Assembly (NCBI GenBank): GCA_018268995.1
Contig: JAFDVL010000022.1
Span: 1 to 64,000 of the forward strand
DNA from: Acidobacteriota bacterium
Lineage (GTDB): Bacteria; Acidobacteriota; Blastocatellia; RBC074
DNA: 64,000 bases
Reading direction: 5' to 3'
Positions 17,819 through 26,739 of this stretch are shown in pieces (position 1 is the first letter of the stretch; each line of letters opens with the position of its first letter). The translations under genes were made by a program, and so were the position numbers. The notes below the pieces were generated by a model. It was given only the letters and a program-made list of their open reading frames with translations, had not been told where the DNA came from and ran no database searches.

Positions 17819-18178
17819 GTGCTTAAGTTGATTTCTGAAAAGGTCTTAAAGTTCAAATGTTGCTTACGATACAGAGGGTCTATGGCAATTTCAATGCTTG
17901 GGAATCTATTTCCAGGCGCATCTTTTCCAGGCAGGTTTCGCAACATAAAGGTCCGGGCGGAAGGGAATCTCTGTTTGGGGTTGCTGCGGATTCGTATGTT
18001 CCTGATACAGGCATCTGCCAGAATCTTTCGGCATAGTGATTGCTCTTGAACAGACTGGTAGCCCCGATCTGTCAGGTGTCTGTCGGAAAGGGATACACCA
18101 AGCGATTCAGTTGATTTTATGGTTGGCAGGCAAGGCAGAATTAATCAGCTTGGATACTTTTGAATGAGGAGTAGATTT
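17819..18178. other. Divergent intergenic region
   Basis: This 360-bp gap lies between the ROK and M48 genes, which are transcribed away from each other. It must hold both promoters. No gene and no clear palindrome was recognised. Confidence 0.5.
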
Positions 18179-19696
18179 ATGTATCAAGACCTTTTCTCAC
18201 TATTCGATACAGAACCCCAAAAGGCACTTCAGCAGTTAATTAAAGACGTTCTGCGGAATTTCAAATTAAGCACAATATTTGATTGCGTTAGGCACGCTGT
18301 AGTTATTGCAATACTTGTGGGGCCGTTGATGACATTGGATGCTCTGGCACAGGGCAGCCGGGTCGAAATGCCCAAAAACAAATATTCTGTTTCGCAGGAT
18401 GTCCAATTGGGACGGCAGGCCGCAGGAGAGGTACGCCAGCAAATGCCCCTTCTGTCGCGTGATAGCCGTATCAATGATTACGTGGAAGACGTTGGGCGGC
18501 GGCTGGTTTCGGCGATCCCGCGCGAATATCAACAATCTGGTTTTCAGTATTCTTTTGAAGTGGTAAATGCCAGTGACATTAATGCTTTTGCTTTGCCCGG
18601 TGGCCCGATGTTCGTGAATCGCGGAATGATTGAAGCGGCGCGCACAGAAGGCGAAATGGCTGGGGTCATGGCGCACGAAATCAGCCACGTTGTTTTGCGA
18701 CACGGCACAGCACAGGCAACCAAGGCTAATAGCGCGAAATTCCAGCTCCCCGCAATTGGTGGAGCCATCCTTGGAGCCATCCTTGGCGGAAATGTCGGAA
18801 GCGTGATTTCTCAGGGCACACAATTCGGTTTGGGGGCATATTTCTTGAAATATAGCCGTGAATATGAACGTGATGCCGATATTTTGGGAGCACAAATTAT
18901 GGCGCGTGCCGGATATGATCCGCGCGATCTGGCGAATATGTTTCGCACCATCGAACGTCAATCTGGTGGCAGCAGTGGCCCCGAATGGTTAAGCAGTCAC
19001 CCCAATCCGGGTAATCGGTATCAGGTGATCAACGAAGAGGCGTCGAGATTGCGTGTCAGTGGTTCCAGCCGCTCAAATTCGGCTGAGTTTTCGCAGGTGC
19101 AGTCAGAACTGCGCCGCATGTCCAAAGCTCTGACCATGCAGGAAATCGCCAATCGCCAAACCTCGCAAAACACACGGAGCTATCCTGCTGGCAGTCGTGT
19201 AGAACAAAATGTCGAATACCCCGCAGGGAATTATCGTGCCTACCGAGGATCGAATCTGTTTGAAATTAACGTCCCCGGCAATTGGCAGGCCTTTGAAGAG
19301 CAATCATCCGTAACGTTTGCTCCTCGCGGTGCTTATGGAAACTATCAGGGCCAATCAGTTTTTACGCACGGTGCAATTGTCGGTATTGCCAATGTCGGTA
19401 GTCGCAATTTGCAGGCGGCTTCAGAGCAGTACATCAATGGGTTATTGCAAAATAATTCATATCTACAGGCGCAGGGGCGTTTTCGACGCAGCACGATTGA
19501 TGGCCGTCAGGCATTGGCAATCACTTTAACCGGACGTTCCCCTGTCACGGGCGCGAATGAAGCGGTGATGGTTTACACCTCGCTACTGCGCAATGGCAAC
19601 TTGTTTTATGTAATTAATGTTGTTCCACGTGAACAGTACCGATATTACGAACGAGCATTTAATACGATGCTCCAGTCCATTAATTTGAATGGGTAA
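18179..19696 (+). CDS. M48 family metallopeptidase
   Basis: 505 residues from the ATG at 18179, chosen because GAGGAG precedes it by seven bases (an upstream ATG at 18164 lies inside that site). A hydrophobic segment near residues 38-58 is a signal or membrane anchor. The zinc site is H166-EISH-170 with E230 in SREYERDADILG as third ligand, which is the M48/HtpX-BepA type. The glycine-rich segment 193-218 is typical of these periplasmic proteases. Residues 330-505 form an extra C-terminal domain of unknown role. Likely function: envelope protein quality control. Confidence 0.9.
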   Translation: MYQDLFSLFDTEPQKALQQLIKDVLRNFKLSTIFDCVRHAVVIAILVGPLMTLDALAQGSRVEMPKNKYSVSQDVQLGRQAAGEVRQQMPLLSRDSRINDYVEDVGRRLVSAIPREYQQSGFQYSFEVVNASDINAFALPGGPMFVNRGMIEAARTEGEMAGVMAHEISHVVLRHGTAQATKANSAKFQLPAIGGAILGAILGGNVGSVISQGTQFGLGAYFLKYSREYERDADILGAQIMARAGYDPRDLANMFRTIERQSGGSSGPEWLSSHPNPGNRYQVINEEASRLRVSGSSRSNSAEFSQVQSELRRMSKALTMQEIANRQTSQNTRSYPAGSRVEQNVEYPAGNYRAYRGSNLFEINVPGNWQAFEEQSSVTFAPRGAYGNYQGQSVFTHGAIVGIANVGSRNLQAASEQYINGLLQNNSYLQAQGRFRRSTIDGRQALAITLTGRSPVTGANEAVMVYTSLLRNGNLFYVINVVPREQYRYYERAFNTMLQSINLNG

Positions 19697-19700
19697 CTCA

Positions 19701-19845
19701 TTATGGCGGTTTTCAGATGGGTGCGACCTCAACTGCACGGCGCGGTACGAGGAGCGGTAGCGACTTGGTCCAGCGCCGCCGCGACCAAGTCGCTACCGCT
19801 CCTCGTACCGTACCGCTGGTCGCACGCACTTGAAAACCGCTATAA
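19701..19845. mobile_element. MITE-like palindromic element, copy 1
   Basis: 145 bp that fold into one long hairpin. The ends TTATGGCGGTTTTCA and TGAAAACCGCTATAA are inverted repeats, and the centre GACTTGGTC...GACCAAGTC is a second stem. It is nearly identical to 61827-61976, differing mainly by a 5-bp deletion (GGTAC) and one base in the left end. No ORF is present. TA at the ends suggests an origin from a TA-targeting (IS630/Tc1-like) element, which is inference. Confidence 0.75.
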
Positions 19846-19878
19846 AATTGCAGTTTCAATCTGACAAAGGAGGAACAT

Positions 19879-20280
19879 ATGGCACGAGCACGTAAAAGCG
19901 AATATGTAGATGCTGGGCGAATGGAAAGCGAAATTTATGAACCGGATGCTGAAATCAAGGATGAATTTATCGAAGCCTCACGACTTGGCAGTCAGCGGGA
20001 ATTTTTAGAGCGAGGCTTGTTACAGCCGCGTGAATACGCTTCGCCAACGGCTGGAGGGGATATGGATATGCCGCCTGAAGAAAGCGCAGTGGGAGAGGAA
20101 AGCGCCGCTGGCGGAAATGCCTTGCCGGATCAGGATGAAGTCGAAGAAATTGGACGCGCGATGGGATTAACCTACGAAGACAACGAACCGCTCGATATGG
20201 AAGGAAAACTGGGGCGGCGCGATAAGAATCGTTGGGAGCTAAATCCCGTTTCATCTGAAGATTATCAGGATCGCGCGTAG
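19879..20280 (+). CDS. Small acidic DUF6335-like protein
   Basis: 133 residues, strongly acidic, no signal peptide. The C-terminal pattern (DQDEVEEIGRAMGLTYEDNE, then LGRRDKNRWELNP) matches my memory of the DUF6335 family of cyanobacteria and relatives. The function is unknown. Translation is supported by a strong AAAGGAGG site. The MITE-like element separates it from the upstream M48 gene. Confidence 0.75.
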   Translation: MARARKSEYVDAGRMESEIYEPDAEIKDEFIEASRLGSQREFLERGLLQPREYASPTAGGDMDMPPEESAVGEESAAGGNALPDQDEVEEIGRAMGLTYEDNEPLDMEGKLGRRDKNRWELNPVSSEDYQDRA

Positions 20281-20550
20281 TTGAGCGAGAATTTGAGATG
20301 AGTACAAGGGCGTGATGGTGTTGTTTTTACGCAGGTAGTAATTCGTCAGCACCACATTGTCATGAGGACGTTGGCGTAGCAGTGGCAGAGGAACTGGAAT
20401 CACATTCAACTGATAGAATAAATCATCGCGGAGGCGTTTTTCTTTGACTATTGCTTTCAGATCACGATTCGTTGCAGCTAACACACGCATCTCAATCTTG
20501 ATCGCTTTTGTGCCACCGAGGTCAATGCCAATTTTGTATGGGTAGCTATC
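20281..20550 (-). pseudogene. Chimeric remnant: ROK N-terminus joined to sigma-54 activator fragment
   Basis: Read on the minus strand, bases 20550-20517 encode PYKIGIDLGGTK, the first residues of a ROK kinase. The frame then runs directly into AIKIEMRVLAATNRDLK and on to YYLRKNN, the central AAA+ region of an NtrC-type activator (compare the intact gene at 23800-25194). The join falls at GGTK, a tetrapeptide both families share. An in-frame TAG lies eight codons upstream, there is no start, and the 3' end loses similarity at about 20300, so this is a dead fragment. Confidence 0.7.
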
Positions 20551-20614
20551 TGGTGACTATTTCATCTTTCTTTCTAAAGTTTTGCGCTACGAATGCGGCA
20601 ATGTGCGGTAGGCT

Positions 20615-20986
20615 TTATTCCTTCTCAAACTCCGGCTTTTGTTCAAGGGTAAAAACGATAATTCGCTCGCCGGTTTTGGCACTAATGTCGGTATGCAGGC
20701 TGACAACGCCAATCTTTAGGATGTCTTGAATAACGGTGTTGAGTAAGGGGCGTCCCTGTTCAAGCAGTTCTTGTCGCATTTGCTTGATGAGGTAGCGGCC
20801 CCGATTATTCAGGTTAGCGGCGGCTAGTTTCAATTCTGCTTGCGTTAGCACATTTTTCAGTCGCACCAGCACCATATCTTCAATGATAAAGGTGCGGGCA
20901 TCGAGCGGCCCGCGTCCCATGAATTCTTTTTCAAAACGGATGATCGCTTTGCTGATTTCTCGTTCTTTTTCTCGTTGGTCGAGCAT
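20615..20986 (-). CDS. DUF2294 family protein
   Basis: 123 residues from ATG 20986 (MLDQREKEREI). The segment EFMGRGPLDARTFIIEDMVL, the central helix and the C-terminal VVSLHTDISAKTGERIIVF match the DUF2294 family as I know it. Small proteins of this family are found in several phyla and have no firmly known role. It is soluble. A longer frame reaches 21049, but the added residues are not family-like. Confidence 0.75.
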   Translation of the reverse strand: MLDQREKEREISKAIIRFEKEFMGRGPLDARTFIIEDMVLVRLKNVLTQAELKLAAANLNNRGRYLIKQMRQELLEQGRPLLNTVIQDILKIGVVSLHTDISAKTGERIIVFTLEQKPEFEKE

Positions 20987-21064
20987 AGATAAATGCGTCC
21001 TTAGTTTGTGGGGTACGGAAAACAAGTTGTTTTGCCGTACCCTGATCAAGCTGGTTCTGCCGAG

Positions 21065-22513
21065 CTACTCGCCCTGTCCGAGCGAGAAGGCAGGTTCGCC
21101 ATTCAGCGTACACAGATTTTCGGTTTTGATAAAATCCAACCCTTCTTCGTTGATGCGGCGCAGCAGCCGAAGAATGTGGTCGTGCGTCACAGCATACCCG
21201 TTCGTGCTGGTTTTTCTGAAACGACAGCGCCAGTGATCGGTACAAAATGTTTCGGGAAATCCGCCCGGCCAGACTTTGACGCCGCGATTGGTAATTAGTT
21301 TGATCTGCAAGCCATCACCACTCACACGCTCCAGTTTATGCGCTAATTCTTCCGGTGCAATGTTTGGCTGATGGATAAACACATCCACTCCCACGAGTTT
21401 CTTTTCTGCGGGCGCGCGTTTGGGCACTTCGACGTGAAACGTGGCGCGCGCTGCTTCATACGTGACGACAGGCAATGTTTGCGGTACTTGCCCCAATCGC
21501 TCGATGATGGCAGTGGCAAATACTTCGGTGCCGACGCGCATCGTTGTGTGTGCTTCCGAACTGATTTCAGTGGTATGAACGCCATCTTCAATCGTTCTCA
21601 GCCACGCATTGTGAATTAACGCGGCACATTCGGTTTGCCCGATATGCACAAGCATCATCACGGCGCTGTGCAATAAACCTGAAGGATTGGCGATACCTTG
21701 CCCCGCAATCGTCGGAGCTGAGCCGTGAATCGCTTCAAACATCGCAAAGTTGCTGCCGATATTGGCTGATCCAGCCATTCCGACCGAGCCGGTCATTTCT
21801 GCGACCACGTCCGAGATGATGTCGCCGTATAAATTCGGCGTGACGATCACCTCGAATTTTTCCGGTGTGGTCGCCAGTCGTGCGGTGCCGATGTCTACAA
21901 TCAAATGTTCATTTTCGATGGTCGGGTATTCGGCAGCGATTTCATTGAAGACCTTATGAAACAGCCCGTCCGTCAGTTTCATAATGTTGTCTTTGGTCAG
22001 ACAGGTGACTTTGCGGCGATTGTTAGCGACGGCATACTCAAACGCATAGCGACAGATGCGCTCGCAGCCAGGACGCGAAATCAGCTTCAGGCATTGAACC
22101 ACGTCATCGGTTTGCTGATGCTCAATGCCAGCATAGGTGTCCTCTTCGTTTTCACGAATGACGACGACGTTCATCGCCGGATGTTTGGTGATGACGAAAG
22201 GATGATACGAAACACACGGGCGCACGTTGGCAAACAGCCCCAGCGTTTTGCGGATCGTCACGTTCAGGCTTTTGTAGCCGCCGCCCTGGGGGGTGGTGAT
22301 CGGACCTTTCAGCAGGACGCGCGTGCGGCGCAGCGACTTCCAGTCTTCCGCCGAAATACCGGATGTGTTGCCCGCCAGATACGCCTTTTCCCCGATTTCA
22401 ATTTCTTCGGTGATGAGTTTTGCATCGGCAGCTTTTAGGATACGCAGGGTGGCTGCCATAATTTCCGGCCCGATGCCATCGCCGCGCGCGATTGTAATAG
22501 GTACAGCTTTCAT
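21065..22513 (-). CDS. icd: NADP-dependent isocitrate dehydrogenase with C-terminal extension
   Basis: 482 residues from ATG 22513, placed behind AAAGGAAA. Isocitrate/isopropylmalate dehydrogenase motifs: ITIARGDGIGPEI, ENEEDTYAGIEH, KDNIMKLTDG and the NLYGDIISDVVAEMTGSVGM metal/cofactor signature. Residues about 335-482 add a separate C-terminal domain (VDVFIHQPNIAPEELAHKLE) like that of the longer Thermus-type enzymes. It converts isocitrate to 2-oxoglutarate in the TCA cycle. Cofactor preference was not determined from sequence. Confidence 0.88.
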   Translation of the reverse strand: MKAVPITIARGDGIGPEIMAATLRILKAADAKLITEEIEIGEKAYLAGNTSGISAEDWKSLRRTRVLLKGPITTPQGGGYKSLNVTIRKTLGLFANVRPCVSYHPFVITKHPAMNVVVIRENEEDTYAGIEHQQTDDVVQCLKLISRPGCERICRYAFEYAVANNRRKVTCLTKDNIMKLTDGLFHKVFNEIAAEYPTIENEHLIVDIGTARLATTPEKFEVIVTPNLYGDIISDVVAEMTGSVGMAGSANIGSNFAMFEAIHGSAPTIAGQGIANPSGLLHSAVMMLVHIGQTECAALIHNAWLRTIEDGVHTTEISSEAHTTMRVGTEVFATAIIERLGQVPQTLPVVTYEAARATFHVEVPKRAPAEKKLVGVDVFIHQPNIAPEELAHKLERVSGDGLQIKLITNRGVKVWPGGFPETFCTDHWRCRFRKTSTNGYAVTHDHILRLLRRINEEGLDFIKTENLCTLNGEPAFSLGQGE

Positions 22514-22593
22514 TGGTATTTTCCTTTCTGTTGGCAAACCCAGAGGCTCTGTTGCCGGAGCTGAAGCGCGGGGCTCCGACTCCGGCAGACGTG

Positions 22594-23187
22594 TTAAGCG
22601 GCGGCTTCACTTAGCAATGGTCGAAAATTGCGCTTCTGTAAATCGTAGGCGTAAAACATGTCGCTTTCTGCGCGATAGAACAACCCGTGCAATTGCAATT
22701 GATGGCGAATCATGTGCGACTGCACCACCGTCAGGCGGCACAGCTTTTCGATGTGTCCCGCCAATTGCCGTTGCAGTCCTTCGGCGCGCAACTGCGTTTT
22801 CCTGACACGGTCGAGGAGCGAGTAGGATTTGGGCGCGACATCCAGCGGGTAGCGGCGGTTTTTGACTTTTCCACCTAGCAAGCGAATCGTATCTTCAGTT
22901 ACCTCGCTCTGCGAATGTCCTACTACCAGCACGCCTTTCACGCCGAGTTTTTGAATGGCCCAATCTATGGCTTCGCTGATTCGTAGCTCATCTAATTGCC
23001 AATGACTTTGCGGCAGGGCAATGACCGCCAGTACGCTATCGGAAAACGCCGCGTCCACACGGGACAGCAGTTGCGAATCGTTGTGCGCCAGCACCAGCCA
23101 ATCTACCGCGCCAGGCTGATTTCGTTGCAGGGTTTGTCGAATCTGATGAATGTATGGATTGACCATGGAAATTTCTTGTTGCTGCAT
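22594..23187 (-). CDS. Beta-carbonic-anhydrase-like protein lacking metal ligands
   Basis: 197 residues from ATG 23187, which follows GGAGA by seven bases. The overall pattern follows beta-carbonic anhydrases (ISEAIDWAIQKLGVKGVLVV, then a C-terminal FYRAESDMFYAYDL strand pair). The catalytic positions differ: CxDSR reads HNDSQ and GHxxCG reads GHSQSE. One Cys ligand is therefore His, the other Ser, and the Asp-Arg pair is broken. Catalysis as a classical carbonic anhydrase is unlikely. The role is unknown, perhaps binding or regulation. Confidence 0.65.
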   Translation of the reverse strand: MQQQEISMVNPYIHQIRQTLQRNQPGAVDWLVLAHNDSQLLSRVDAAFSDSVLAVIALPQSHWQLDELRISEAIDWAIQKLGVKGVLVVGHSQSEVTEDTIRLLGGKVKNRRYPLDVAPKSYSLLDRVRKTQLRAEGLQRQLAGHIEKLCRLTVVQSHMIRHQLQLHGLFYRAESDMFYAYDLQKRNFRPLLSEAAA

Positions 23188-23404
23188 ATCGAGTTCTCCA
23201 AAAATAAAAAGCCGGATGAAACCAGTTGTTTCTTTTCTGACTATTCCGAAACAACCGTAAATTGTTTCGGCTTCGCTTGGAATGTCGTTTCGTTGTCGAG
23301 GGCAACGCACCGGTTTGCCTCGCGCAACAAGTAAGAAGGGGACGGAAACGCACCGACCACCTTTTCGTCAAAGGTCTGATGGCCACCGAGACCCTATCTC
23401 GCCC
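23188..23404 (-). other. Leader region of the CA-like gene
   Basis: About 217 bp between the short ORF and the CA-like gene. The sequence around 23394-23416 forms an 8-bp hairpin (TATCTCGC/GCGAGATA) over the stop codon of the short ORF, and ACCTTT/AAAGGT forms another near 23359-23376. No known riboswitch class was recognised. Confidence 0.4.
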
Positions 23405-23548
23405 TTACGCGAGATAAATATCTCTGGGTTCCCCATGCACACGGATCGGTATTGGCAGATCCTGCTGCGTTGGGGACGCCATGTCATCCTGGAAATGTTT
23501 TACGAAGGCGCTGACGAGCGAGTGCCAGCATAGTATTATCTCTTGCAT
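23405..23548 (-). CDS. Short ORF, 47 residues, upstream of the CA-like gene
   Basis: An ATG at 23548 follows AAAGGAG with eight bases between, a strong ribosome-binding site. The frame ends at TAA 23405-23407 after 47 codons (MQEIILCWHSLVSAF ... HGEPRDIYLA). No family is recognised. It shares the orientation of the CA-like gene and lies in its presumed leader, so it may be a leader peptide or an independent small protein. The evidence is the translation signal only. Confidence 0.45.
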   Translation of the reverse strand: MQEIILCWHSLVSAFVKHFQDDMASPTQQDLPIPIRVHGEPRDIYLA

Positions 23549-23605
23549 AATAGTTTCTCCTTTGCCGTTTTGTTACCGAAACCAAGTAATCATCTTGCGG
23601 CAAAG

Positions 23606-23649
23606 AAAAAGGCCGGAAGATCGCGTCTTGCGATCTTCCGGCCTTTTTC
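23606..23649. terminator. Strong bidirectional terminator
   Basis: AAAAAGGCCGGAAGATCGC and its complement through GGCCTTTTT form a near-perfect 19-bp stem with a five-base loop. T-runs lie on both strands. It ends the minus-strand sigma-54 regulator gene, about 150 bp past its stop. Confidence 0.88.
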
Positions 23650-23799
23650 TACAGGCGCTATGTCCTGTACAACTGTTGCCGCCTTATTTTGCGCCTGCTT
23701 GCCACAGCGTCTCAAATATCCGTAACAATCAGGTAAAGCGTGCCGATCATAGTGAGTTCTATCTGTGCTGTCAAGAGGGGGAAAAATGCGCCGCCGGGC

Positions 23800-25194
23800 T
23801 TAACTCTCTTCGTCAGCGGTGTCTTCCTCACTGCCTTCTTTTTGCCCGCGCCCTGGTCGCGAAAGGCCGAATTTATCCAGGCGGTATTGCATGGTGCGGA
23901 ACGATAACCCCAGTAATTTTGCCGCGCGGGTGATGTTCCAGTTTGTTTGATCCATCGCCTGAATCAGGAGAGATTTTTCGAGTTGCTCGAAGTCTATGCC
24001 TTCCGCCGGAAGCCTGAAGCCCCCAGAGCCTTCGATGCGCGCGACATCGCGTATTTCCATGGGCAAATCTTCAACCGTAATTTCATCGGTTTCGGCTAAT
24101 AACAATGCGCGTTCGATGGCTGATTCCAGTTGGCGCACATTGCCGGGCCAGGAGTAATCCAACAGCATTTTGCGTGCGTCGGCAGAAACTTTCATTGGCT
24201 TGCCGCCGGAATTCGCGCTGTGTTTGCGCAGAAAGTAATCCATCAAAACTACAATGTCATCGCGCCGCTGTCGCAGCGGTGGAACATCAATCGGAATCAC
24301 GTTCAGGCGATAAAACAAATCTTCGCGGAACCGTTTTTCTTTGACCATTAATTCTAGTTCGCGATTCGTGGCGGCCAGAACGCGCACATCTATCTTGATT
24401 GCTTTGGTTCCACCCACGCGCGTAACTTCTTTTTCCTGCAACGCGCGCAACAATTTGGCCTGCATGCTCACATTCAATTCGCCAATTTCATCCAGAAACA
24501 AGGTGCCTTTGTCGGCGATTTCAAATAAGCCTTTCTTCTCGGCATGTGCGCCCGTGAACGAGCCTTTTTCATGTCCGAACAATTCAGATTCCAGCAGGTT
24601 CTCGTTAATCGCTGCACAGTTGACGGCCTGAAATCGTTCGTTTACTCGCGGGCTGGCTTTGTGAATCGCGCGGGCAATGCGCTCTTTTCCCGTGCCGGAT
24701 TCACCGCGAATCAGCACGGTTGAACTGGAAACTGCAACTTTGACGATCATTTTTTTGACGCGTTCAATCGCATCAGAAACGCCAACGATTTCTTCGTCTA
24801 CGGCGCGCATCTTGGCCACCGCGCGAGAGATCGTATCGAGCAATTGAGCGCGTTCGACTGGTTTTTCCAGATAGTCAAAAGCGCCACCCCGCAAAGCTTC
24901 TTTGACTGAATCAATTGAACCATGTGCAGTCATTAAAATCACCGGGATTGAGCTGTCCATTTGCGTCAGCTCATTCAACAGCTCAATGCCATCCATCCCG
25001 TGCATTTTCAAATCGGTCATCACCAGATCAAAGCGATTGAGCTTGAAGAGCCGCAATGCTTCCTGCCCCGAACTGGCCGCTTTGACATCGTAAAGCGGAT
25101 TTCCGGCCTCATCACGCTCTCCAAGTAGGATTAATTGCAGGATGTCGCGCTGATTTTTTTCGTCATCAACAATCAGAATGTGTTTTGGTTTCAT
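23800..25194 (-). CDS. NtrC-family sigma-54-dependent response regulator
   Basis: 464 residues in three domains. The receiver (1-125) has D10-D11 and phosphoacceptor D61 in VMTDLKMHGMDG. The AAA+ domain has Walker A GESGTGKE and a sigma-54-contacting loop reading GSFTGA (usually GAFTGA), plus LFLDEIGEL as Walker B and VRVLAATNRELE. The C-terminal Fis-type helix-turn-helix is NITRAAKLLGLSFRTMQYRL. It activates sigma-54 promoters on phosphorylation. The histidine kinase two genes upstream on the same strand (26748-28248) is the likely partner. Confidence 0.95.
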   Translation of the reverse strand: MKPKHILIVDDEKNQRDILQLILLGERDEAGNPLYDVKAASSGQEALRLFKLNRFDLVMTDLKMHGMDGIELLNELTQMDSSIPVILMTAHGSIDSVKEALRGGAFDYLEKPVERAQLLDTISRAVAKMRAVDEEIVGVSDAIERVKKMIVKVAVSSSTVLIRGESGTGKERIARAIHKASPRVNERFQAVNCAAINENLLESELFGHEKGSFTGAHAEKKGLFEIADKGTLFLDEIGELNVSMQAKLLRALQEKEVTRVGGTKAIKIDVRVLAATNRELELMVKEKRFREDLFYRLNVIPIDVPPLRQRRDDIVVLMDYFLRKHSANSGGKPMKVSADARKMLLDYSWPGNVRQLESAIERALLLAETDEITVEDLPMEIRDVARIEGSGGFRLPAEGIDFEQLEKSLLIQAMDQTNWNITRAAKLLGLSFRTMQYRLDKFGLSRPGRGQKEGSEEDTADEES

Positions 25195-25221
25195 CTGTTC
25201 CTCACTGCTTTTTGTGTGGGA

Positions 25222-26616
25222 TTAGGGGGTTGGTTTGCTTTTCGATAATTCGCTCAGCAACTTGAGTGCCGTCGTGACCAGCATTTCTCCAGAGCCTTCT
25301 GCGCATCGCGCACTCCAAACCTCGTAATTGCCTTCGGTGTATGCGGACCGATTGGGAATGTATCCAATCGAGCCGTTTGCTAGCTCCACAATCATCGTGT
25401 GCGCAAAGGGCGAAGCTTTTTTGATGGACTGCCCCAATTCGACAAAGACTTCACCAGGCAGAGAAACAAAAGCCAATTCGTTGCCAATGGCGATGACCTG
25501 TACTTCGACTTCTAACGGCTGGCCCTGGCGCTTGACGATGTCGAGAACTTTGAACGCATTCACCTGCTCAGAAAATGTCGTTTTCGGATCACTCATCCGC
25601 GCATACACTTCCTTCGCCTTCGCTACATCTGCACTGGTGATTGGGGCAGTAGGCAGTTTGATGACTTCACTGCGTACCTGAAGAGTTGCGGTTGTGAGCG
25701 GTTTTAGCGAACTCCAGCTTTGATTGATCGCGCCTGCCAAAGCGGTTGCAATGCGAAAGGCTTCGTTTACACCTTTCTGATTGTCTTTCCAGGCAATGTC
25801 GCGATGGTTAATATTGCCGCAAGCGCCAGTTGCGAAAATTGTCTGAAAGTCTTTGCCTTTGTACTCCGCCAGCAATCGAGCCAGATGCCCTGGATAGTCG
25901 GAAGAAATCTTTTGCCCGCCCGTCGTATCAAGGTGCAAGGCAAAGTTGACGAAGGATGCCAGCGGCTGGGCTTGAGGCGTCTCGAAATATAAAAAGCCAA
26001 CTTCAGGATCAATCGGGCCTGCGGGTTTTACAATATTTCGATCCTGCTTGGGCGGATTCCAGCTCACTGTGCCATCCCGCATCCAAAAACGACGATTGAA
26101 GCTGACGCCATCTTCATGGGCAATTGTCGCGCTAACGCGCGTGGGCGCAAGTTTCCGATTCGCTTCAGCCACGCTCTGCGCAATTAGTTTCGGCAAGTTG
26201 GCTGTGTAGGTTTTGGCCGCTTCCGTGTCACCCCCATCCAATGCATCGCGTGTGTTTTCGCCGCTGACCACAGGCGAGGTGTGGGAATGTGTAGCAGAAA
26301 TCAGCACGTTTTCTTCAGGGATTCCGGTGTGAGCTTTAATCAACTGACGTGCTGTCAAAATCGTGTGACGGGGCAACGTGAGAATGTCGCACACGACAAG
26401 GGCCGCCTTCGTTCCGTTTTGCTCAAAGACGATAGCCTTGGCGTGAATATCGTCCAAAACACCTTCGCTCAGCCGTTTGCGGTAATAACCTGAAAGCGGC
26501 GTACCATCAGGCGGCGTGATGGATACGGCTGCGACTCCAACTCGCAATTCATCGGCGTGGACGGAAACTGCATTGCTTACCAACAAAACAAATAAAAGTA
26601 GAACCGTTTTGCGCAT
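25222..26616 (-). CDS. Neutral/alkaline ceramidase N-terminal domain protein
   Basis: 464 residues with a signal peptide (MRKTVLLLFVLLVSNAVSVHA). The neutral ceramidase pattern is visible: VGVAAVSITPPDGTPLSGY at the N-terminus and the zinc-site HSH in ISATHSHTSPVVSGENT, followed by FALHLDTTGG. The protein is shorter than full neutral ceramidases (about 640-760 residues) and lacks the C-terminal domain, as do many bacterial homologues. It would act outside the cytoplasm on amide-linked lipids; the real substrate is unknown. It lies between a histidine kinase and its presumed response regulator. Confidence 0.85.
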   Translation of the reverse strand: MRKTVLLLFVLLVSNAVSVHADELRVGVAAVSITPPDGTPLSGYYRKRLSEGVLDDIHAKAIVFEQNGTKAALVVCDILTLPRHTILTARQLIKAHTGIPEENVLISATHSHTSPVVSGENTRDALDGGDTEAAKTYTANLPKLIAQSVAEANRKLAPTRVSATIAHEDGVSFNRRFWMRDGTVSWNPPKQDRNIVKPAGPIDPEVGFLYFETPQAQPLASFVNFALHLDTTGGQKISSDYPGHLARLLAEYKGKDFQTIFATGACGNINHRDIAWKDNQKGVNEAFRIATALAGAINQSWSSLKPLTTATLQVRSEVIKLPTAPITSADVAKAKEVYARMSDPKTTFSEQVNAFKVLDIVKRQGQPLEVEVQVIAIGNELAFVSLPGEVFVELGQSIKKASPFAHTMIVELANGSIGYIPNRSAYTEGNYEVWSARCAEGSGEMLVTTALKLLSELSKSKPTP

Positions 26617-26739
26617 GATTTTCCTTCGGATTGATCACCATTCCGAGCGTCTTCAGGTCAACTCGCAACATAAGCGATTCGCTGTTGCAGGGTCAACTCT
26701 AGCTGGCAGGTGTTAAGTAAATCTGCCTGCGATCCCTCG

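Noticed and set aside
23188..23310. Upstream extension of the CA-like gene
   Set aside because: The ATG at 23187 has a good ribosome site and the family pattern starts after it; the upstream 41 codons look like leader sequence.
23350..23450. Possible riboswitch before the CA-like gene
   Set aside because: Hairpins are visible, but none of the riboswitch cores I know could be matched.
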